Positions 5,703 through 10,313 of a DNA stretch of 10,313 nucleotides are shown in pieces; within the stretch, counting starts at the first letter, position 1, and each line of letters starts with the position of its first letter. The position numbers and the translations under genes were made by a program. The stretch comes from Pseudomonadota bacterium. Lineage in GTDB: Bacteria; Myxococcota_A; UBA796; SXON01. Below the pieces are notes generated by a model. That model was given only the letters and a program-made list of their open reading frames with translations. It was not told the DNA's origin and did not search any database. The stretch lies in NCBI GenBank assembly GCA_005776735.1, contig SXOM01000261.1, positions 1 through 10,313 of the forward strand. Reading direction: 5' to 3'.

Positions 5703-6779
5703 ATGCGCGGACACGCCACCCCCGAAGCGGCCGTCGCGGCCTGCCCTCCGCCGGCAGGCGCCCGCGTCGCCATCGCCGTGCCCGACGGCACGCGCCCCGT
5801 CGACGTGCCGGCGGCCCTGGCGGCGCTGCGGCCGTGGGTCGGCGACGCCGTCGTGCACGTGGGCCTGGGCCTGCACCGGCCGATGCAGCCCGCGGAGCTT
5901 TTCGCCTCCCCGTTCCCGGTCGTGCAGCACGATCCGGACGACTGTGTGCGCACCCGCGTGGTCGACGGCGTGCCGGGGGGGGTGTCGCGGGCGCTGGCGC
6001 GCGCCGACGTCGTGCTCGGTGTCGGGGTCGTGGAGCTGCACCAGTACGCGGGGTTCTCCGGAGGCCACAAGGCGGTCAGCGTCGGCCTCGGCGCCCGCGA
6101 GACGCTCGACGCGCTGCACCACCGCGACCGCGTGACCGCACCCGGCGTGGCGCTCGGGAACCTCGACGCCAACCCGTTCCGCGCGGTGGTCGACGCGCTG
6201 GGCGAGGCGGCGGGCTGCGCGTGGGCGCTGGACGTTGCGGGCGGGCGCTGGTTCGCGGGCGAACCGCGGGCCGTGCTCCGCGAGGCGGCGGGCTCGCTGG
6301 ACTGCTGGGAGGACGTCCCGCGGGCCGTCCCGGCGGCCGTGCTCCGCGTTCCGCCGCGCAAGGCGGTGAACTTCTACCAGGCCAGCCGCGCGGCCACCTA
6401 CCTTGCGCTGAGCGCCCGGCCGCCGCTGGTCGAGGGGGCGACGTTGTACCTCGACGCGGCGTGCCCGGAGGGGATGGGCGAGGGCTCCGGCGAGCGCGCG
6501 TTCGCGGCGCTGGCGACGGCGGTGCCGTACCCGTGGGCGGCGGTGCTGCGCGGGCCGGCGCCCGTCGGCGCCGGGACCCAGCGGCTGGTGATGTTGGCCC
6601 TCGCGTTGTCGCGCTACCGGCTGGTCGTGACCGGCTGCCGCGCGCCGGAGGCGCTGGCGGCCTGCGGCATCGAAGCGCACGCCGAGCCGGCCGAAGCCTT
6701 CGCTCCGTCGGGCGCGTTGTGGGTGGCCGATCCGTTCGGGCGCCTGCCGCGGCTCGCGGCGACGCCCACCCAGCCGTAG
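5703..6779 (+). CDS. LarA-family (DUF2088) nickel-pincer racemase homologue
   Basis: The 358-residue product matches the lactate racemase LarA fold: PDGTRPVDVP (27-36), GLGLHRP (54-60), ELHQYAGFSGGHKAVSVG (111-128), ARETLDALHH and GNLDANPF (152-159), NFYQASR (223-229) and ACPEG. Spacing-based alignment to the L. plantarum enzyme places Arg31, His58, His113, Lys123 and His139 at its Arg75, His108, His174, Lys184 and His200, so the residues that hold the nickel-pincer nucleotide and do catalysis are kept. Gln226 matches Gln295, but Arg229 stands where Lys298 is expected. The protein is shorter than LarA (424 residues). Family members racemise or epimerise various 2-hydroxy acids, so the substrate is unknown. 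The cofactor genes larB, larC and larE are not in the window. A GGAG lies about 14 bases before the ATG. Its 3' end overlaps the convergent GT2 gene. Confidence 0.85.
   Translation: MRGHATPEAAVAACPPPAGARVAIAVPDGTRPVDVPAALAALRPWVGDAVVHVGLGLHRPMQPAELFASPFPVVQHDPDDCVRTRVVDGVPGGVSRALARADVVLGVGVVELHQYAGFSGGHKAVSVGLGARETLDALHHRDRVTAPGVALGNLDANPFRAVVDALGEAAGCAWALDVAGGRWFAGEPRAVLREAAGSLDCWEDVPRAVPAAVLRVPPRKAVNFYQASRAATYLALSARPPLVEGATLYLDAACPEGMGEGSGERAFAALATAVPYPWAAVLRGPAPVGAGTQRLVMLALALSRYRLVVTGCRAPEALAACGIEAHAEPAEAFAPSGALWVADPFGRLPRLAATPTQP
6614..6779. other. 166-base convergent overlap of larA and the GT2 gene
   Basis: The larA stop is at 6777..6779 and the GT2 stop is at 6616..6614 on the other strand. 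In this interval the larA frame still looks family-like (VVTGCRAPEAL, ALWVADPFGRLPRL). The GT2 frame gives only a low-complexity polar tail after its last membrane helix. The simplest reading is that GT2 lost an earlier stop and extended into larA. No terminator lies between them, so the two transcripts would overlap tail to tail. Confidence 0.75.
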
Positions 6780-8119
6780 CCGCCGGCGAAGAGTGCCAGG
6801 AAGAGCGCGGCCTCCCATTGGCCGGAGTGGACCGCCGCGCCCACGCCGCCGACGAGCCACGCGGCGAGCGCGAGCTCGCCCAGGGCCCAGCCCGCCACCG
6901 GGGCCGTTGCCGCCGCCGCGCCCTTGGCGGTGCGAACGAAGGGGCTGCGCCGCCCGGCCAGCGCTTCCAGGACGGCGCGGCCCTGCGAGACGCCGAGCCC
7001 GGGGCCGAGCACCAGCGCGCGGGCGACGGCCCCGATGCGCGCCCGCCCGGGCAAGAAGAAGTAGGCGGCGTGCGAGCCCGTCGCCACGAGCAACAGCGGC
7101 AGGCCGAGCAGCACGTCGGCGGCGCCGAGCCCGCCGCGCACGACGACCACGGGCAGGAGCACCGCGAGCACCACCGACAGCGGCCAGGCGAGGTTCGCGG
7201 TGAGGTGTTGCAGCGCTTCGAGCTTCACCCCCGCGGAGACGTCGGCGCGCACGATGCGCCCGCCGAGCTTGCGGAGCGTCTCGATCGAGCCCTTCGCCCA
7301 GCGGCGTTGTTGTGCGAGCAGGGCGGGCATCGTGGGCGGCAGCTCGGCGGGCACCACCACGTCGTCCCGGTAGACCAGCCGCCACCCCGCGAGCTGCGCG
7401 CGGTAGCTCAGGTCGAGGTCTTCGGTGAGGGTGTCGCCCTCCCAGCCGCCCGCCGCCTCGATGGCGGCGCGGCGCCACACGCCCGCCGTACCGTTGAAGT
7501 GGATCCACAAGCCGGACCGGAAGCGGGCGTGGTGCTCGACCGAGAAGTGCGCGTCGAGCATCGCCGCCTGGGCGGCGGTGAGCGCGTTGTGATCGGCGTT
7601 GGCGTGCCCCCAGCGGGCCTGCACCATCGCGACCGTGGGGTCGGCGAACTCCGGGACCAGGCGCTCCAGGAAGTCCGGCGCGGGGCGGAAGTCGGCGTCG
7701 AAGATCGCGAAGAGCTCGCCGCGCGCCGCAGCCACGCCCGCGGCCAGCGCGCCGGCCTTGAAGCCCGTGCGCTCGGCGCGGCGCAGCACGCGGACCGCGA
7801 TGCCCCGGGCGCGTGCCCGATCGAGGGCCGGCGTCGCCGCGCCGAACGTGTCGTCGTCGGAGTCGTCGAGGAGCTGGAGCTCCAGGCGCTGGGCCGGCCA
7901 TCGGAGCGCGGACACCGCGTCGACCAGGTCGGCCACGACCTCGCGCTCGTTGTAGACCGGGAGCTGCACGGTGACCCACGGGCGCTCGTCGGGGAGCCCC
8001 TCGGGGACCGGCCGCACCGGCCGCGGCCGCACGGCGCGGGCGATGAGCAGCACGCGGTGCAGCCCGGGGAGGGCCAGCACCAGCACGACCAGCACGTAGA
8101 CGGCGCCCCAGGGGGTCAT
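6614..8119 (-). CDS. GT2 membrane glycosyltransferase, cellulose/glucomannan-synthase type
   Basis: The 501-residue product opens with a membrane helix (about 5-27). A cytoplasmic GT-A domain follows with the family-2 motifs LPVYNE (53-58), DDSDDD (85-90), the metal-binding DAD (141-143), TEDLDLS (232-238, catalytic Asp) and QQRRW (270-274). Several helices then run from about 305 to 457. TED plus Q-x-x-R-W is the signature of processive beta-glycan synthases (cellulose synthase, CslA/mannan type), so polymerisation of an exopolysaccharide from nucleotide sugars is a reasonable inference; no PilZ domain is visible. After the last helix comes a 44-residue Ala/Ser-rich tail (458-501) that lies wholly over the end of the convergent larA and looks like read-through rather than a conserved domain. 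The start at 8119 has no clear Shine-Dalgarno but places the first helix well. Confidence 0.88.
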   Translation of the reverse strand: MTPWGAVYVLVVLVLALPGLHRVLLIARAVRPRPVRPVPEGLPDERPWVTVQLPVYNEREVVADLVDAVSALRWPAQRLELQLLDDSDDDTFGAATPALDRARARGIAVRVLRRAERTGFKAGALAAGVAAARGELFAIFDADFRPAPDFLERLVPEFADPTVAMVQARWGHANADHNALTAAQAAMLDAHFSVEHHARFRSGLWIHFNGTAGVWRRAAIEAAGGWEGDTLTEDLDLSYRAQLAGWRLVYRDDVVVPAELPPTMPALLAQQRRWAKGSIETLRKLGGRIVRADVSAGVKLEALQHLTANLAWPLSVVLAVLLPVVVVRGGLGAADVLLGLPLLLVATGSHAAYFFLPGRARIGAVARALVLGPGLGVSQGRAVLEALAGRRSPFVRTAKGAAAATAPVAGWALGELALAAWLVGGVGAAVHSGQWEAALFLALFAGGYGWVGVAASRGRRPNGSATHNAPDGAKASAGSACASMPQAASASGARQPVTTSR

Positions 8120-8283
8120 GGCGCGCGACCGCTAACCGCGCCGGCGGCCGCGCGGCGCGCGCCTGCCCCGGATCCCGTCCGGGCCGGTCGCGGCGCGCCG
8201 CCCCATGGGATGAGCAACCTCTGCACATGGGTTTCGTTGCGACCCCCCGGGGCGTCGGGTAGGGCGGGGGGGCACGGAGCCCC
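8120..8283. other. Divergent intergenic region, no gene seen
   Basis: These 164 bases separate the starts of the GT2 gene (minus) and the sulfatase-like gene (plus). I find no small gene or RNA gene. The region holds an inverted repeat (GCGGCGCGC at 8152..8160 with GCGCGCCGC at 8193..8201) enclosing a smaller stem (CCCGGA/TCCGGG at 8167..8183). Promoters for both genes should lie here. The AT-richest part, about 8208..8245, is the likeliest site for the plus-strand promoter, but no convincing -35/-10 pair can be named. A Shine-Dalgarno-like GGAG at 8276..8279 serves the sulfatase-like start. Confidence 0.5.
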
Positions 8284-9711
8284 ATGTCCACTCGCCGGTC
8301 CCTGGTCCTGCCCTTCGCCGCCACCGCGGCCCTCGTGTACGCCGCGTGCACCGCCGCCGCGCCCGAGGCGGTCGCCGCGCCGAAGCTCAACGTGATCGTG
8401 ATCCTGGTCGACACGTTGCGGGCCGACAAGATCGGCACCTACGGCTACACCGCCAGAAAGACCACGCCAAACCTGGACAGCTTTGCTGCCGGCGCCCAGG
8501 TGTGGGAACAGGCCGTCAGCCAGGACGCGTGGACGGTGCCGAGCGTCGCGAGCCTGTTCACCGGGGTCGACCCGCAGGCCCACCGCACGCTCAACTTCAA
8601 GCAGGGCCAGAAGCTCGAGACCGACACCATCGCCGATTCCCACGACACCCTCGCCGAGTCGTTCAAGGCGGGCGGCTACACCACCTCCGCGTTCATCAAG
8701 AGCACGGTCATCAGCACGAGCCACGGCTTCTCGCAGGGGTTCGACACGTTCGAGATCGTGGGTGGAAAGGACCAGGCGTGGGGCTACTCCGCCAAGGAGC
8801 TCAACGACGTCGCGATCCCGTGGCTCACGACCCAACTGAAGTCGGGCAAGCCGTTCTACACCTACCTGCACTACATGGACCCCCACTCGCCCTACAAGGC
8901 GCCGGAGCCGTGGTACAGCAAGTACAAGGGGAGCTATTCCGGAAAGATGGACGGTGCGCACGTCCAGCTCGACGAAGCGTTCAAGGCGGGGACGCTCACC
9001 CAGGCCGACTGGGACCACGAGCTGGCGCTCTACGATGCGGAGGTCGAATACTTCGACACCGAGTTCGGCCGCTTGTGGGGCGAGCTGCAGAAGGCCGGCG
9101 CGGCCTCCAACACGCTGGTGGTGTTCACCGCCGACCACGGAGAGGCGTTCAACGAGCACAAGAACGTGTTCCACGGCAACCTGTACCAGGAGAACATCCA
9201 CGTCCCGGTCCTCGTGCGCGGCCCCGGCATCAAGGCCGGTCGCATGAAACACTACGCCCAGGTCATCGACATCGCGCCCACGCTCGCGGAGCTCACCGGC
9301 GTGCCGAAGGGCAAGTACTGGCAAGGAAAGAGCATGGTCGCGGCGATGGCGGGCGGGGGGGGCCACACCAACGCGGTCTACAGCGAGTACGCCGGCCACC
9401 GCATGGTCATCGAGCCGTCCACGGGCCTGAAGCTCATCCTCGGCGACGGCGCGCCCAAGCTCTACGACCTGAAGACCGACCCGCTGGAGAAGTCGAACCT
9501 CCACGACGCCCGCGCCACCGACGTCGCGCGGCTGCGCCCGCAGCTCGACACGCGGTTCGGCGCCGGCCAGGCCATCGGCCAGAAGCTCGGGAAGGGCAAG
9601 TCCGAGGGCATGTCGGCCGAGCAGTGCGAGATGCTCAAGCAGCTCGGGTACGTCGAGCCCGACAAGCCGTGCGACGAGATCGAAAACGACGACGACGGGC
9701 ACGGGCACTAG
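8284..9711 (+). CDS. Exported sulfatase-fold hydrolase, Thr in place of formylglycine Cys
   Basis: The 475-residue product has an N-terminal signal (MSTRRSLVLPFAATAALVYA), ending either at a poor lipobox (Cys22) or at AVAA near 32. It continues with alkaline-phosphatase/sulfatase superfamily motifs: VIVILVDTLRAD (37-48, metal-binding Asp43), the nucleophile segment WTVPSVASLFTG (83-94), HYMDPHSPY (196-204), and FTADHGEAF (281-289, metal-binding Asp284/His285). KLYDLKTDPLEKSNL is the usual sulfatase C-terminal box (392-406). In true type I sulfatases the segment reads C/S-x-P-S-R and Cys/Ser becomes formylglycine. Here Thr84 takes that place and Arg is absent. Thr is the nucleophile in relatives such as LtaS and EptA, so a phosphoester hydrolase or transferase is possible. 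Substrate unknown. It ends DDDGHGH. The next gene starts one base after the stop, so the two likely act together in the envelope. Confidence 0.88.
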   Translation: MSTRRSLVLPFAATAALVYAACTAAAPEAVAAPKLNVIVILVDTLRADKIGTYGYTARKTTPNLDSFAAGAQVWEQAVSQDAWTVPSVASLFTGVDPQAHRTLNFKQGQKLETDTIADSHDTLAESFKAGGYTTSAFIKSTVISTSHGFSQGFDTFEIVGGKDQAWGYSAKELNDVAIPWLTTQLKSGKPFYTYLHYMDPHSPYKAPEPWYSKYKGSYSGKMDGAHVQLDEAFKAGTLTQADWDHELALYDAEVEYFDTEFGRLWGELQKAGAASNTLVVFTADHGEAFNEHKNVFHGNLYQENIHVPVLVRGPGIKAGRMKHYAQVIDIAPTLAELTGVPKGKYWQGKSMVAAMAGGGGHTNAVYSEYAGHRMVIEPSTGLKLILGDGAPKLYDLKTDPLEKSNLHDARATDVARLRPQLDTRFGAGQAIGQKLGKGKSEGMSAEQCEMLKQLGYVEPDKPCDEIENDDDGHGH

Positions 9712-9712
9712 C

Positions 9713-10313
9713 GTGCTGGCGCTCTTGTCGTTGGCGTGGGCCGCCGAGTTCGCCGGCACGCTCAAGGAGCTCGACCTCGACCGCGCGGGGGGCCTCGGCG
9801 GCGCACCGGAGGGCATGGCGTTCATCGTACCGCCGGGGAGCACCGCGAGCGCCACGCTGGGCGACCTCGGGGACGGCGCGACCGGCATCCGGCTCAGCGT
9901 CAAGCAAGCGGGCGACGCGCTGGTGTGCACCCAGCCGCTCCCGCTCGGTCCGCAGGCGTTCGCCCGTGCGCGTGTGCGCCTGAGCGAGATCACGCCGGGG
10001 GGCGGGTCGTGGATGGGCATGAACTTCGAGCTGCGGGCGCGCGACTCCACCGGGGCGCTGGTCTCGCCGGGCGGTGCGCCCTACGTCCTGGTGAAGAACC
10101 TGCGCGAACCCACCGCGGGCTGGGTGGATGTCGAAGGCCGGGTCAGCGTCCCGGCGGGCGCCACCCAGGGCGAGGTCTGCTTCCGGTTCGTGCTGTCCAC
10201 CGGTGTGCTCGACATCGACAAGCTGTCGTTGGTGTCGCGTGCCGGCGACGGCACGGCCGCGCCTGCCCCGGCGCCCGCGCCTGCCCCGGCGCCCGCACCG
10301 GCGCCCGCACCGA
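9713..10313 (+). CDS. Secreted jelly-roll (CBM-like) protein with Ala-Pro tail, partial
   Basis: A frame opening with GTG at 9713, one base after the sulfatase-like stop, stays open to the window edge (200 codons). It begins with a short signal-like stretch (MLALLSLAWAAEFAG, likely cleavage after AWAA). Residues about 14-175 look like a beta-sandwich of the galactose-binding or carbohydrate-binding-module kind. The pattern AGWVDVEGRVSVPAGA ... VCFRFVLSTGVLDIDKLSLV is typical of the last strands of CBM4/9-like domains. Cys72 and Cys156 could form a disulfide. From residue 182 the sequence is an alternating Ala-Pro tract, a rigid linker common in exported myxobacterial-type proteins. A second domain probably follows outside the window. 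The near-overlap suggests translational coupling with the upstream gene and a shared extracytoplasmic role. I do not recognise a specific family. Confidence 0.65.
   Translation, partial: MLALLSLAWAAEFAGTLKELDLDRAGGLGGAPEGMAFIVPPGSTASATLGDLGDGATGIRLSVKQAGDALVCTQPLPLGPQAFARARVRLSEITPGGGSWMGMNFELRARDSTGALVSPGGAPYVLVKNLREPTAGWVDVEGRVSVPAGATQGEVCFRFVLSTGVLDIDKLSLVSRAGDGTAAPAPAPAPAPAPAPAPAP
10259..10312 (+). repeat. Tandem repeat encoding Ala-Pro linker
   Basis: An 18-base unit, gcgcctgccccggcgccc, occurs twice without change (10259..10276, 10277..10294). A 12-base variant, gcaccggcgccc, follows and starts again before the window ends. It encodes alternating Ala-Pro. Exact repetition at the DNA level implies recent slippage expansion, so length may vary between strains and be misassembled in short reads. 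Confidence 0.75.

Noticed and set aside
3524..8395. A 1623-codon open frame on the plus strand
   Set aside because: It runs antisense to cpoB and pal and out of frame through the GT-C, larA and GT2 regions. Its translation is Arg/Gly/Ala-rich without any family motif. Such long empty frames are common at this GC content.
4413..8438. A 1341-codon open frame on the minus strand
   Set aside because: It is a shadow of the GT-C, larA and GT2 genes, extremely rich in Arg and Pro, and has no recognisable domain. The genes in the other frames have clear motifs.
8116..10050. A 644-codon open frame on the minus strand
   Set aside because: It is antisense to the sulfatase-like gene, whose conserved metal-binding motifs show that the plus strand is coding.
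1..10313. CRISPR arrays, tRNA/rRNA genes, insertion sequences, phage or defence genes
   Set aside because: No spacer-repeat pattern, no tRNA-like cloverleaf, and no transposase or integrase motifs were found in any frame read.

Overview
The window is very GC-rich with short gaps. It looks like a chromosomal piece of a high-GC Gram-negative bacterium, probably Myxococcota or another former-deltaproteobacterial lineage. Evidence for this is a Pal lipoprotein with an IPT/TIG insertion, a CpoB/YbgF homologue, a YlxR-L7Ae fusion in the nusA operon, a beta-helix repeat protein and a secreted sulfatase-fold enzyme. The lineage call is an inference from gene content; no marker here settles it.

Left part (about 124..4402, all minus strand, read from right to left): pal - cpoB - rimP - nusA - ylxR - start of infB. 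Pal and CpoB belong to the Tol-Pal envelope system. RimP, NusA, YlxR and IF-2 form the classical ribosome-maturation, transcription-elongation and translation-initiation operon. Two junctions (pal/cpoB and rimP/nusA) are 4-base ATGA stop/start overlaps. A roughly 100-base leader with three stem-loops lies between cpoB and rimP. infB keeps only about its first 55 codons. At about 124..145 the sequence changes, inside a GGC-rich run, into the coding strand of an unrelated beta-helix repeat protein on the other strand. This is either a genuine rearrangement breakpoint or an assembly chimera.

Middle part (4437..8119): a plus-strand pair encodes a polytopic GT-C glycosyltransferase and a LarA-family (nickel-pincer racemase type) enzyme. 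A minus-strand GT2 glycosyltransferase of cellulose/glucomannan-synthase type follows. larA and the GT2 gene converge and overlap by 166 bases.

Right part (8120..10313): a 164-base divergent gap without a gene precedes a plus-strand pair. The first gene is an exported sulfatase-fold enzyme with Thr where formylglycine sulfatases have Cys/Ser. Its stop is one base before the start of a secreted jelly-roll-like protein with an Ala-Pro tail, which runs off the window.

The two glycosyltransferases, the sulfatase-fold enzyme and the carbohydrate-binding-like protein suggest an envelope or exopolysaccharide theme for the right half, but nothing shows that they act in one pathway. I see no tRNA, rRNA, CRISPR array, insertion sequence or defence system. 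I do not see a clearly new multi-gene system. The points most worth a second look are the infB/beta-helix junction, the IPT-Pal, the structured rimP leader, the LarA Lys-to-Arg change, the convergent overlap and the Thr-type sulfatase.
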